Part shown: piece by piece, positions 1-8,734 of the stretch
How the letters are laid out: every line of letters starts with the position of its first letter
Position numbering within the stretch: the first letter of the stretch is position 1
DNA from: Bradyrhizobium sp. WSM3983
Lineage (GTDB): Bacteria; Pseudomonadota; Alphaproteobacteria; Rhizobiales; Xanthobacteraceae
Reading direction: 5' to 3'
DNA length: 64,000 nucleotides
Assembly: GCF_000473045.1 (NCBI RefSeq)
Contig: NZ_AXAY01000011.1
Coordinates: forward strand, 216,205-280,204
Notes under the pieces: generated by a model
Database searches by the model: none
Told to the model about the DNA's origin: nothing
The model's input: the letters and a program-made list of their open reading frames with translations, nothing else
Position numbers and translations under genes: made by a program

Positions 1-28
1 AGCGAGGCGGCGAGCCGCTAGGCCCCAC

Positions 29-1876
29 TCACGGCGACGTCAGGATGTCGACCTTGGTGTTGGCGACGATCAGGCGATCGGCCAATAACTGCGCGAGGTT
101 GCGCATGATGCGCTCGGAGGCCCGCGGGTGCTGCCTGCGAAAACGTTCGAAATGTTTCAGCGGGACTTCGAAGGCGGTCGCCGCCATGTCCGCGAACACA
201 TTGGCGGAGCGGGCGGTCTCGATCAGCGCCATCTCGCCAAAGGCCATGCCGGCGGTCAGCGTCGCCAGCCGCACGCCATCGGGCAGGGTGACATGCACGG
301 CGCCGCTCCGCAAGAAGAACAGGGAATCGGCGGGATCGCCCGTGGTGAGGATCCTTGCGCCGGACTGATAGGTCCGGATCGTGCAGATCGAGGCGAGATC
401 CGTCAGCTCTTCGGCACTGAGGCCGTCGAGCAGCGGCTGTTCGGACAGCTCGGTGGTCTCGTGAAAATCGATCGAGCCGCCATAGCGGTAGACGATCTGG
501 TCTTCGGCCCATTCGATCGCGGTGTCGAGCAGGTAGAAGTCGCGCACATTCTTCAGCTCGGTAGTCCACTCCCGCAGTGTATTCCATTCCCTGGAGGCGC
601 GGCGGACGCCGGATATCACCACCGTGACGTTGAGTGCGGCGAGGTCCTCGAAGGCTTCGGCGATCAGCCGCGCGCCGGCCCGCGTGGTGGCGGTGACGCG
701 GTGCAGATCGAAGATCACGAATTGCGGCCGCGGCCGCTCGGCCAGCCGCCGCGAGACGTAGTCGACGGCCGAGAGCGACAGCGTCCCGACCAGCTCGATG
801 ACCCGCACCTCCTGCTCGTGCGCTGCGAGGATGTCGCGTTCCTGCTGACGGCGGACGCGGCGTGACGGGCTCTTTCCGATGTCGTAGTCGGCGATCACGG
901 CGTTGCGGGCGTCGTCGCTGCGGTTGAGCATGTGCAGGTCGTAATGCGAGGACAGCGCCTCGCAGACCTTGATGCCGCGCACGCTGTTGCCGTGCTTATC
1001 CAGTTTGGGCGAATAGCTGCCGAGCCCAAGGCGAGCGGGCAGCGCCGCCAGAATGCCGCCGCCGACGCCGCTCTTGGCGGGGATGCCGATCCGGTAGATC
1101 CACTCGCCGGCATAGTCGTACATGCCCGACGACGTCATCACCGACAGCGTGCGCGAGATCGCGTAAGCGCTCAGGACTTGCTCGCCTGTGACCGGATTGA
1201 CGCCGCGATTGGCGAGCGTCGCCGCCATCACCGCGATGTCGCGCGCAGTGACCAGCACGGCGCATTGCCGGAAATAGACGTCGAGCACGCCGGCGACATT
1301 GTCCGAGATCACCGCATTGGTCTTGAGGAGATAGCCGATGGCGCGGTTGCGGTCGCCGGTCTGGCTTTCCGACGTGTACACGGCCTCGTCCACGGCGAGA
1401 TCGCGCCCGGCAAAGCGGCTAAGCGCGAGGCGGATCTGCTCGAAAGCGTCAGCGCTCTTGCTGGCATGGATCAGCCCGGTGCAGGCGATCGCGCCGGCAT
1501 TGACCATCGGGTTGAACGGATGATTTTCGGCATTGAGCCGGATCGAATTGAAGGGATCGCCGGAGGGCTCCACGCCGATCGCGCTCTCGACCTTGCCTGC
1601 ACCCAGAAGATCCAGCGCCAGCGCGAACACGAACGGCTTCGACATCGACTGGATGGTGAAGGGCACCCGGCTATCGCCGACCTCGTAGACATGACCGTCG
1701 AGCGTCGCGAGGCTGATGCCAAAAGAGGCAGGGTCGGCCTTGCTCAGCTCGGGAATGTAGTCGGCGACTTGGCCCGAGGTCTCTGCGGAGAATTCATTCA
1801 GGCAAGTGTCGAGAAACCGCAGCAGCGGTGGCTTCGAGCGGGTCCAGGCGGAGGCGGGCGGCGGTTGCGCTTTCAT
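29..1876 (-). CDS. glsA: Glutaminase A fused to STAS and cyclic nucleotide-binding domains
   Basis: Hydrolyses L-glutamine to glutamate and ammonia; cytosolic, no signal peptide. The N-terminal two thirds (about residues 20-310 of 615) is a serine-dependent beta-lactamase-fold glutaminase with the SMSKPF active-site motif near residue 77 (Ser and Lys of SxxK). It is followed by a STAS domain (about 350-460, containing VIELVGTLSLSAVDYV) and a cNMP-binding domain (about 485-605) with the phosphate-binding-cassette-like FGEMALIETARSANVF. Classical bacterial glutaminases are about 310 residues, so this is a three-domain form, suggesting ligand or partner control of ammonia release (inference). 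I chose the ATG at 1876 because GGGAGG lies just upstream; an in-frame TTG at 1897 would add seven residues. It stands alone; the next gene upstream on the same strand is 142 bases away. Confidence 0.93.
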   Translation of the reverse strand: MKAQPPPASAWTRSKPPLLRFLDTCLNEFSAETSGQVADYIPELSKADPASFGISLATLDGHVYEVGDSRVPFTIQSMSKPFVFALALDLLGAGKVESAIGVEPSGDPFNSIRLNAENHPFNPMVNAGAIACTGLIHASKSADAFEQIRLALSRFAGRDLAVDEAVYTSESQTGDRNRAIGYLLKTNAVISDNVAGVLDVYFRQCAVLVTARDIAVMAATLANRGVNPVTGEQVLSAYAISRTLSVMTSSGMYDYAGEWIYRIGIPAKSGVGGGILAALPARLGLGSYSPKLDKHGNSVRGIKVCEALSSHYDLHMLNRSDDARNAVIADYDIGKSPSRRVRRQQERDILAAHEQEVRVIELVGTLSLSAVDYVSRRLAERPRPQFVIFDLHRVTATTRAGARLIAEAFEDLAALNVTVVISGVRRASREWNTLREWTTELKNVRDFYLLDTAIEWAEDQIVYRYGGSIDFHETTELSEQPLLDGLSAEELTDLASICTIRTYQSGARILTTGDPADSLFFLRSGAVHVTLPDGVRLATLTAGMAFGEMALIETARSANVFADMAATAFEVPLKHFERFRRQHPRASERIMRNLAQLLADRLIVANTKVDILTSP

Positions 1877-2018
1877 CGCCTCCCTTGTGCAACGCAATCA
1901 AGGCACGCGCAACCCGTCCGGCTTTGTCGTAACGCCCGAACGCAAGATGTCGCGCGCCATCGCGGTATCATGTGTTTCAGATTGTCGCGGATGAGAAGCC
2001 GCGGGCGGCGGCGCGTGC

Positions 2019-2240
2019 TCAGCTTGCGACGATCGCGATGGCTTGGCCTTCGGCAACGAGATCATCGATCTTCACGAGCAGTGATGTGAGCGTGCCGGCT
2101 GCAGGCGAGGCCACCGGTATCTCCATCTTCATGGCTTCGACGAGCACAATTTCATCGCCATCGGCCACGGTTCCTCCAACTTGCACGGGCGTTGCGCAGA
2201 TACGTCCAGCGACTTCAGTGACGATCTTTATTTCTGGCAT
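2019..2240 (-). CDS. Small biotin carboxyl carrier protein (biotinyl domain)
   Basis: A 73-residue stand-alone biotinyl/lipoyl domain. The motif VEAMKMEIP has the biotinylated lysine at about residue 38, and the typical second half 'AGTLTSLLVKIDDLVAEGQ' follows. It carries the carboxylated biotin between a biotin carboxylase and a carboxyltransferase. It is divergent from the IclR regulator and the carboxyltransferase at 3239-4798, which is its probable partner. The ATG at 2240 is preceded by AAAAGGCG; an upstream TTG at 2267 is less likely. No biotin carboxylase gene occurs in the window, so that subunit must be supplied from elsewhere (inference). Confidence 0.88.
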   Translation of the reverse strand: MPEIKIVTEVAGRICATPVQVGGTVADGDEIVLVEAMKMEIPVASPAAGTLTSLLVKIDDLVAEGQAIAIVAS

Positions 2241-2293
2241 GCCATCGCCTTTTTGTTGTCGTCGCAAAATGCCTGAGGTAGCGTCGTCTGCAA

Positions 2294-2320
2294 GCGGAAT
2301 TTAATTCCGCACAGCGGAAC
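2294..2320. promoter_or_regulatory. Candidate IclR operator with three alternating half-sites
   Basis: Three half-sites repeat in alternating orientation: GCGGAAT (2294-2300), ATTCCGC (2304-2310) and GCGGAA (2314-2319), each separated by 3 bases. They form two overlapping perfect palindromes with centres 10 bases apart, about one helical turn. The site lies in the divergent intergenic region between the biotin carrier gene and the IclR gene, 15-41 bases before the IclR start. IclR-family proteins commonly bind such inverted repeats as a dimer of dimers, so autoregulation and control of both directions is the natural reading. Confidence 0.6.
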
Positions 2321-2334
2321 AACTGGTAGGGAAC

Positions 2335-3309
2335 ATGGGACGACGTTCAGAGCGGTTGAGTAGGCAAGGTGCACTCGCTGGCGACGCCGGCGAAGGTGAT
2401 GTCATCCAGGTGGTGTCGCGCGCATTCGATGTGTTGCGATGCTTCGAGGGCCACGATAGCAGGCTCGGCAATCTCGAAATTTCAAATCGCTGCGGCCTGC
2501 CGCGCTCGACGGTGTCGCGGCTCACGCACACGCTGACGCGCATGGGCCAGCTGGTCTATCTGCCGCGTGACCAGAAGTATCGCATCGGTCCGAGCGCGGT
2601 GGCGATGAGCGCCTCGATGATGAAGGGCGCGCAGCTGCGCAGCATGATCCGCCAGCGGCTGCAGGAAGTCGCCGAGCAATTGCCGGGCACGGTCGGCTTC
2701 GTCGTCCCCGATCGCTTCCATCTCGTCTATCTCCAGTTCGCGCGCTCGGCCTCTGCGCTTGGTCTGCACGAGGGGACCGGCAGCCGCATCTCGATGGCCT
2801 CGACCGCTGCGGGCGCGGCCTACACCGCGGCGCTGTCGCCGGAAGTCGGCGATGCCTACATCGCGGAAATGGAGCGCGAAGCGCCCGAGGCTGCAAAAAT
2901 CCTGCGGCCTCGTATCGAGGCCAACCGGCAGTCGCTGCGCGAGCGCGGCTATGTCGTGGCCTGCGGCCTGTGGAGCCCGCACATCAACGGGCTCGCAGTG
3001 CCGATCTGGTCGCCGCAGTATCAGACCTTCGTGGTCGTCACGATCGGGCTGCTCTCGGCGATGTATGATGAGCAGCGTCTGCATGCCGAAGTCGCGCCAA
3101 TCATGGTCGCGCTCGGCCGTTCGCTCGGCAGCCTGATGGAGGGCGCGGAAGGCGACGTCTTCACCAACCGCATCTCGCGCAAACCGGTCGCAATGGCCGT
3201 GCACAACAATAACAAGCCGATCAATTCGGAGGGAGTGAATGAACTGGAAGCCGGAACTCGACGAGCTCGCCCGGCGCGAAGCCTTCGCGCGGGAGATGGG
3301 CGGCGTTGA
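2335..3309 (+). CDS. IclR family transcriptional regulator
   Basis: A DNA-binding regulator of 324 residues. The winged helix-turn-helix lies at about residues 24-90 (QVVSRAFDVLRCFEGHDSR, then CGLPRSTVSRLTHTLTRMG as recognition region), followed by the IclR effector-binding domain at about 100-265 (GSRISMASTAAGAAYTAAL, GYVVACGLWSPHINGLAVPI). The family is usually 250-280 residues; the last 50 or so here are low-complexity and result from reading into the start of the next gene (71-base overlap with the carboxyltransferase at 3239). Context suggests it controls the acyl-CoA carboxylase genes on both sides. The palindromic array at 2294-2320 just upstream is the likely autoregulatory site. The ATG at 2335 has GGTAGGGA before it. 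Confidence 0.92.
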   Translation: MGRRSERLSRQGALAGDAGEGDVIQVVSRAFDVLRCFEGHDSRLGNLEISNRCGLPRSTVSRLTHTLTRMGQLVYLPRDQKYRIGPSAVAMSASMMKGAQLRSMIRQRLQEVAEQLPGTVGFVVPDRFHLVYLQFARSASALGLHEGTGSRISMASTAAGAAYTAALSPEVGDAYIAEMEREAPEAAKILRPRIEANRQSLRERGYVVACGLWSPHINGLAVPIWSPQYQTFVVVTIGLLSAMYDEQRLHAEVAPIMVALGRSLGSLMEGAEGDVFTNRISRKPVAMAVHNNNKPINSEGVNELEAGTRRARPARSLRAGDGRR

Positions 3310-4798
3310 CAAGGTCAAGCGACAGCATGACCAGGGCCGGCTGACTGTTCGGGAACGCATCGACAAACTGATCGACAAGGGCAGCTTCCACGAGATCGGT
3401 GCCGTCTCCGGCATCGGTGAGTATGATCCCAGCGGTGAGCTCAAAACCGTGACGCCGGCGAACTGCGTGTTCGGCCGCGCGCGCGTTGACGGCCGCACAT
3501 TGGTCGTGGTCGGCGACGATTTCACCGTGCGCGGCGGCTCCGCGGATGCGTCGATTTCCGCAAAACCGTTGATGGCGGAGGAGATGGCGCACGACTTCCG
3601 TCTGCCCATCGTCCGCATCATCGAAGGCTCCGGCGGCGGCGGCTCGGTCAAGACCATCGAGACCAAGGGCGCGGCGAATCTGCCGGGCGGCATCGGCGGC
3701 ACGCGCTGGTATCGCTTCACGACGGAGAACCTGTCGCGCGTGCCGGTGGTCGCGCTCGGCCTCGGTTCGGTTGCGGGCCTGGGCGCCGCGCGTCTGGCCG
3801 CCAGCCACTATTCCATCATGACCCGGAACTCCGCGATGTTCGTCGCCGGCCCGCCGGTGGTGAAGGCGCTGGGCCAAAATCTCTCGAAGGAGGAACTGGG
3901 CGGCGCCGAGATTCAGACCAGGGCCGGCGCGGTCGATCATGCCGTCGACACCGAGGAGGAGGCTTTTGCCTGCGCGCGCCGCTTCCTGTCCTATCTGCCG
4001 TCATCGGTCTACGAGCTGCCGCCGACCTTGCCCTGCATCGACAATCCGGAGCGCAGCGAAGAAGCGCTGATGAATGCGGTGCCGCGCAACCGCAAGCAGG
4101 TCTACAAGATGCGGCCGATCATCGAGCAGGTCGTCGACAAGGGCTCGTTCTTCGAAGTCGCCTCCAATTTCGGCAAGCCGATCATCGTCGGTCTGGCGCG
4201 GCTCGAGGGCAGGGCGGTGATGCTGCTCGCCAGCGACAGCTTCCACTATGGCGGCTCCTGGACGGCGGATGCCTGCCAGAAGGTGGTGCGCTGGGTCGAT
4301 TTCGCCGAGACCTTCCATCTGCCGATCGTCTATCTCATGGACTGCCCGGGCTTCATGATCGGTCTCGACGCCGAGAAGGCGGCGACCATCCGCCACGGCG
4401 TGCGCGCCATGGCCGCGGTCAATCAGACCACCGTGCCTTGGTGCACCGTGATCCTGCGCAACGCCTTCGGCGTCGCCGGCGTCGTGCATCAGCCGGCCGA
4501 CCGTTTCTCGATCCGCTACGCCTGGCCGTCGGCCTATTGGGGCTCGCTGCCGCTCGAAGGCGGCATCGAAGCCGCCTACCGCGCCGACATCGACGCGGCC
4601 GAGGACAAGGCCGCCAAGCTCAGCGAGATTCAGGAGCGTCTCAACAAGCTGCGTTCGCCGTTCCGCTCGGCCGAGAAATTCTGGGTCGAGGAGATCATCG
4701 ATCCCAGGAAGACGCGCTCGTTGCTCTGCGAATTCGCACGCCTCGCCGAGCCGCTGCGCAAGGCAGGGCCGCCGGAGAACATGACGACCAGGCCGTAG
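3239..4798 (+). CDS. Acyl-CoA carboxylase carboxyltransferase (beta) subunit
   Basis: Transfers CO2 from carboxybiotin to an acyl-CoA (acetyl-, propionyl- or methylcrotonyl-type). At 519 residues it matches the PccB/MccB family, with two crotonase-fold halves: N-terminal half about 25-280 (acyl-CoA side; IIEGSGGGGSVKTIE, GLGSVAGLGAARLAASHY) and C-terminal half about 290-515 (biotin side; DCPGFMIGLDAEK, GGIEAAYRADIDAAED). Substrate cannot be fixed from sequence. The start overlaps the IclR gene by 71 bases and has GGAGGG upstream, implying co-transcription. The biotin carrier at 2019-2240 is the presumed partner; the biotin carboxylase is absent locally. The last 40 codons are repeated in decayed form at 5620-5769. 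Confidence 0.93.
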   Translation: MNWKPELDELARREAFAREMGGVDKVKRQHDQGRLTVRERIDKLIDKGSFHEIGAVSGIGEYDPSGELKTVTPANCVFGRARVDGRTLVVVGDDFTVRGGSADASISAKPLMAEEMAHDFRLPIVRIIEGSGGGGSVKTIETKGAANLPGGIGGTRWYRFTTENLSRVPVVALGLGSVAGLGAARLAASHYSIMTRNSAMFVAGPPVVKALGQNLSKEELGGAEIQTRAGAVDHAVDTEEEAFACARRFLSYLPSSVYELPPTLPCIDNPERSEEALMNAVPRNRKQVYKMRPIIEQVVDKGSFFEVASNFGKPIIVGLARLEGRAVMLLASDSFHYGGSWTADACQKVVRWVDFAETFHLPIVYLMDCPGFMIGLDAEKAATIRHGVRAMAAVNQTTVPWCTVILRNAFGVAGVVHQPADRFSIRYAWPSAYWGSLPLEGGIEAAYRADIDAAEDKAAKLSEIQERLNKLRSPFRSAEKFWVEEIIDPRKTRSLLCEFARLAEPLRKAGPPENMTTRP

Positions 4799-4807
4799 CG
4801 CCGAGCG

Positions 4808-4921
4808 GTCATTGCGAGGAGCTCGCGACAAAATTGCGAAGCAATTTTGCGCTGGCGACGAAGCAATCCAGGCTGTTTCTGCGGAGACAGTCTGATTGCT
4901 TCGCTGCGCTCGCAACGACGG
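4808..4921. repeat. Palindromic intergenic repeat, 'attgcgag' class
   Basis: An imperfect long inverted repeat whose arms read tcattgcgag...gaagcaatcc and ggattgcttcgctgcgctcgcaacgacg-like on the right. The left arm is interrupted by a smaller perfect hairpin (CAAAATTGC-gaa-GCAATTTTG). It is the same class as 8554-8632 and 12730-12803. It sits directly after the carboxyltransferase stop and may form an mRNA 3' hairpin. Confidence 0.7.
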
Positions 4922-5073
4922 TTGCTGCGTGATGTGCGTTCTACTTGCCGGAGGGGCAATCCAGGTCAAGACCGCCCAAATCCAGCCACTTTCCGCCGCG
5001 TTTCAGGCCCATTTCGGCCAAACCGATATTGGTAGCTCGCGGCCGGGGCAGGCCCTCCAGCTGGAGTCCTGCA

Positions 5074-5610
5074 ATGATCAAGCCAGTAATTTCTGCGTGT
5101 TTCTTCGTTGCCGTTAGTTCAGTTGCCTCGGAAGCGCGGCCCTCTCGCAGTTTTCAAGCGTCTGAGTGCAACGTCACCATGCCCTGCGACTTCTCGTATG
5201 CGCAGCCGCGCCGCGAGCGGACGCCCAGGCCGTCATTGCAAGCCTATCGCGCAACGCAAATGACGGTCACGGACGGGGGTAACACCGCCACGACAATCAG
5301 CGTCTCCGGCGATCGCGTCATTGGCGGTCGCCCGGCCGGTTGTCCCTCGTCCTTCTGCGGCTGCGGTGCGGCGCTACGTGTGTTCGGCCATGTCGTGCCC
5401 GAATTGAATCTCGCATCCAACTGGCTGCGCTTTCCGCGGACCTCGCCGGCACCGGGAATGGTTGCGGCGCGCCGCGGGCACGTCTTCGTTCTGGAGCAGC
5501 ACCTGGGAGGCGACATGTGGATGGCCTATGACGCCAATTCGGGCGGTCACGCCACGCGCATGCATGCGCGTTCGCTGAGGGGCTACGCCGTCGTCAACCC
5601 GCGCGGCTGA
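5074..5610 (+). CDS. Exported hypothetical protein
   Basis: A 178-residue protein I do not recognise functionally. The start at 5074 is chosen because GGAG precedes the ATG and it yields a signal peptide (MIKPVISACFFVAVSSVASEA), so export to the periplasm or beyond is likely. The mature part has a cysteine-rich centre (GCPSSFCGCGAALRVFG) and a C-terminal GMVAARRGHVFVLEQHLGGD stretch reminiscent of small amidase/CHAP-like proteins, but no catalytic triad could be assigned. It lies between the intact carboxyltransferase and a decayed copy of that gene's tail, so it may have arrived by insertion or rearrangement. Confidence 0.7.
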   Translation: MIKPVISACFFVAVSSVASEARPSRSFQASECNVTMPCDFSYAQPRRERTPRPSLQAYRATQMTVTDGGNTATTISVSGDRVIGGRPAGCPSSFCGCGAALRVFGHVVPELNLASNWLRFPRTSPAPGMVAARRGHVFVLEQHLGGDMWMAYDANSGGHATRMHARSLRGYAVVNPRG

Positions 5611-5619
5611 GGCAATTGC

Positions 5620-5769
5620 GAGAAGGCCGCCAAGCTCAACGATATCCAGGAGCGGCTCAACAAGCAGCGTTCGCCGCTCCGCTCGGCCGAAAAATTCTGG
5701 GTCGAGGAGATCATTGATCCGGGCAAGACGCGGTCGCTGTTCCCGCTGTTGGCGGTCCAGGTCGCATGA
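5620..5769 (+). pseudogene. Decayed copy of the carboxyltransferase C-terminus
   Basis: Reading 5620-5769 in frame gives about 49 residues ending in TGA. They contain ERLNK.RSP.RSAEKFW and VEEIIDP.KTRSL, matching the C-terminal region encoded at about 4601-4725 of the gene upstream. Over roughly 117 aligned bases I count about 14 differences. There is no start codon or upstream body: only the tail survives. It is either the end of a truncated paralogue or the scar of a tandem duplication. The rest of 5770-5952 is non-coding and AT-richer, with the promoter region for the next gene. Confidence 0.8.
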
Positions 5770-5952
5770 CGTCGAGCGGAACCAGCGTGGACAGCTCCGC
5801 ATCATATATCGTTTATCGTAATGTTACATAGCGTGACTTATTGTGTCTCCGCGAGAGTCCAGCACGAGCTTAGTCGGCCCGATCGACACCTTCTGACGTT
5901 CATGCGTCAGGGGAACGGCTTGCTATGGCCCTGTTAAGAAGCGGAGGAAACG

Positions 5953-8493
5953 GTGAACAGATTTCTGAATCACACTTCGTCACTGCACAATCGGCTGTAT
6001 GGGGTGGCGGCGATTGCCGCGACAATGTTGTGGCTGACGCCGGCGAGCGCCGAGGAGCACGACCGCAAATCCTGCCGCCTCGGATCTCCGGGACACGAGG
6101 TTAAGCACGTTATCTATCTCCAGTTCGACAACGTGCACCTCACGCGGGACAACCCCGGCGTTCCCTCCGATCTGGAGCAGATGCCGCATCTCTACAATTT
6201 CCTGAAGGACAACGGCACGCTCCTGAACAAGCACTACACCGTGCTGATCTCGCATACCACCGCTGGCATCACGAGCTCGTTGACCGGCCTCTATCCTGAC
6301 CGGATGGGGCTCACGGTCACCAACTCCTACGACTATTACAACCCCGCCACCGGCATTCCGACCTTCACGTCGGCGTTCAAGTATTGGACCGCTCCGGTCG
6401 CCTCGCTGGTCGACCCCCACCCGAACATGATCACGACCGGCGGCAAGAACACGCCCGCCCCGTGGGTGACCTACACCCGGGCCGGGTGCGACGTCGGCTA
6501 CGTCCCGACCGCGAATGCCGTGCTCGAGAACGCTGTGGCCGGCGCGTTCAAGGCCGGTCCGACCGATCTCTTCGCCGCGGCCAAGGCCGGCGACACCAAG
6601 ATCGACCTGTTCAGCAGCAAGGGTTTTAACGTCGGGGACACGATCGTCATCGATCAGGGCGCCAATCAGGAGACCGCCACGATCGACCATTTTTCCGGCT
6701 TCTTCACGTTCCTGACGAGCCCGCTCGCCAAGGACCACGCGCAGAACGTGAGCGTCTGGGAACCCGCTGCGGATCCGATTGACCGCACCGGGGACATCAC
6801 GACGATCTTCGGCGCCAACTCGTCCGAATGGCTCGAAGCGCTCGACTCGCAGGAAGCGCCATTCGGCTCGGCCGCGGCGGCGAAGGCAACGACCGACTTC
6901 GTCGGCATTGCAGTGCACTGCGGCAATGGTGGGTCAAGCCTCTGCGCGACCGCTCCCACCGCGCGGCCCGATCTGCTGCCGGACGAGCCGGGCGGGTATC
7001 GGAATTTCCGCGCTCTGTTCGGGGCGAAGTATGTCAACCCGGTGATCACGCATGGCTCGCCGTCGGTGAATGACATCAACGGCGCACCGATTACCGATCA
7101 GTTCGGGCATCCGGGCTTCCCGGGCTTCGACGGCATGTCGGCGGCGATCACGCTGGGCTATGTGGCCCAGATGCAGGAGGCCGGCATTCCGGTCACCTAC
7201 GCCTACATCTCGGACCTGCATGACAACCACGCCGGCGGCGGTGCCTATGGACCCGGCGAGGCCGACTATGTCGCGGCGCTGAAGACCTATGATGACGCAT
7301 TCGCGAAATTCTTCGACCGGCTCGCGGCGGCCGGCATCAACAAGAGCAACACGCTGTTTATCGTGACGGCGGACGAGAACGATCACTTCGCCGGCCAGCA
7401 GGCGCAAAACTGCGACGGCGTGACGACCCCGTGTCTCTACAACACGGTCTCCGGCAACCCGCGCCATGGCCGGTTCGACTTGACCAACGGCGGCCAGGAC
7501 GTCTCGACCTGGACCGGGCCGTCGACATGGCCGCCGGCCAGCAACGGACCGCTTGTCGGTGAGGTCGGCTACAGCATGTTCTGGCTACTCGGTTCCAAGA
7601 TCAACGGCACCGGCTACGATATCTCGTTTGACTCGGCACCGAGCTTCTACATCTACGGCCAGCCGCAGGCGGTCGATGCCAGCGGGCACGTTGTCGTCAA
7701 CCCGGTCCTGCGCGCCTTCGAGAAGGCAGCGGCGGGCCTGAAGGCGTTCGATCCCTATGTCGACGCGACGCAGCTGACGCCGGTTGCGAACTACCTCGTG
7801 GACGGGCCGACGCTGAAGGCGCTGCACATGATCAACGCCGATCCGCAGCGGACCATGTCGTTCACGATGTTCTCAAAGCCGGATTTCTACTTCCAGACGT
7901 CCAGCCCCTGCCCGGGAAAGAGTCAGGGCTGTTTGAACGACGCCTTTGCCTGGATTCACGGCGACTACTCGAACGATATCGGTCAGACTTGGCTCGGAAT
8001 GGCCGGCCCCGGCGTGAAGAACGGCGCGATCGACGACACGACCTGGACCGATCACACGGACATCGTCCCGACAGTGAATACCCTGCTCGGGCTGAGGCCG
8101 GATTATCAGGCGGACGGGCGCGTGATCACACAGATCCTCCATCCGTCGGTGGCGAGGGCCGGGAACGGCGAGCTGTTTGCGAAACTGGGTGACATCTACA
8201 AGCAGCTCAATGCACCCTACGGCGCGTTCGCCCACGCGCTGATTGTCGCCTCGACGGCCGCGATCAAGGCGGACGATGCGACCTACCTGTCCACCGAGCA
8301 GAAGATCCAGGCGTTGACCACGCAGCGCGACGCACTTGCCCAGCAGATGAAAGACGTGCTCGACCCGCAACCGATCGGGGAAGGCCGCGGCGAGCACGAC
8401 GAAGCCCGCTTCGGCCCCAATGGACACTCCGGGCAGCTGATCGGGGAAGGTCTCAAACTGCTCGCTGCGGCGCAGTCGCTGGCCGGCCTGTAA
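5953..8493 (+). CDS. Secreted alkaline-phosphatase-superfamily phosphoesterase
   Basis: A large exported protein (846 residues) with a signal peptide ending near residue 33 (LWLTPASAEE). The fold is suggested by metal-ligand and nucleophile motifs of the alkaline phosphatase superfamily: KHVIYLQFDNVH, SHTTAGITSSLTGLYPDRMG, ISDLHDNHAGGG, IVTADENDHFAG and, near the C-terminus, WTDHTDIVPTVNTLLGL. The last 100 residues form a helical, probably coiled segment. The true substrate (phosphomonoester, phosphodiester or sulfate) cannot be told. Start is GTG at 5953 with a strong GGAGG six bases upstream. It is monocistronic and followed by a palindromic repeat. Confidence 0.8.
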   Translation: MNRFLNHTSSLHNRLYGVAAIAATMLWLTPASAEEHDRKSCRLGSPGHEVKHVIYLQFDNVHLTRDNPGVPSDLEQMPHLYNFLKDNGTLLNKHYTVLISHTTAGITSSLTGLYPDRMGLTVTNSYDYYNPATGIPTFTSAFKYWTAPVASLVDPHPNMITTGGKNTPAPWVTYTRAGCDVGYVPTANAVLENAVAGAFKAGPTDLFAAAKAGDTKIDLFSSKGFNVGDTIVIDQGANQETATIDHFSGFFTFLTSPLAKDHAQNVSVWEPAADPIDRTGDITTIFGANSSEWLEALDSQEAPFGSAAAAKATTDFVGIAVHCGNGGSSLCATAPTARPDLLPDEPGGYRNFRALFGAKYVNPVITHGSPSVNDINGAPITDQFGHPGFPGFDGMSAAITLGYVAQMQEAGIPVTYAYISDLHDNHAGGGAYGPGEADYVAALKTYDDAFAKFFDRLAAAGINKSNTLFIVTADENDHFAGQQAQNCDGVTTPCLYNTVSGNPRHGRFDLTNGGQDVSTWTGPSTWPPASNGPLVGEVGYSMFWLLGSKINGTGYDISFDSAPSFYIYGQPQAVDASGHVVVNPVLRAFEKAAAGLKAFDPYVDATQLTPVANYLVDGPTLKALHMINADPQRTMSFTMFSKPDFYFQTSSPCPGKSQGCLNDAFAWIHGDYSNDIGQTWLGMAGPGVKNGAIDDTTWTDHTDIVPTVNTLLGLRPDYQADGRVITQILHPSVARAGNGELFAKLGDIYKQLNAPYGAFAHALIVASTAAIKADDATYLSTEQKIQALTTQRDALAQQMKDVLDPQPIGEGRGEHDEARFGPNGHSGQLIGEGLKLLAAAQSLAGL

Positions 8494-8553
8494 GCCCGAT
8501 CGCGGCAGAGGGGGTTCGAACTCGCGGCACACGCGCGCAGTTCGAGCCCGGGC

Positions 8554-8632
8554 CGTCATTGCGAGCGCAGCGAAGCAATCCAGAGTCCCGCCACGGAGAC
8601 AGTTGGATTGCTTCGCTGCGCTCGCAATGACG
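8554..8632. repeat. Palindromic repeat with 29-bp perfect arms, 'attgcgag' class
   Basis: Left arm 8554-8582 and right arm 8604-8632 are exact reverse complements over 29 bases, with a 21-base centre. The arms match those at 12730-12803 and, less well, 4808-4921. It lies between the phosphoesterase gene and the convergent FAD enzyme, where it could serve as a bidirectional transcript end. Confidence 0.85.
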
Positions 8633-8734
8633 AGTTTGTTGTAACGTACTGACACTCCGTCGTCGATCTAGCCCTCGGTGTGCGGTTGCGCACCATCCGG
8701 GACGGCGTCGAGCGCGCGCGGCGCCACCGGCCAA

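Noticed and set aside
932..2089. Plus-strand frame opposite the glutaminase
   Set aside because: Shadow of glsA; no motifs or ribosome site.
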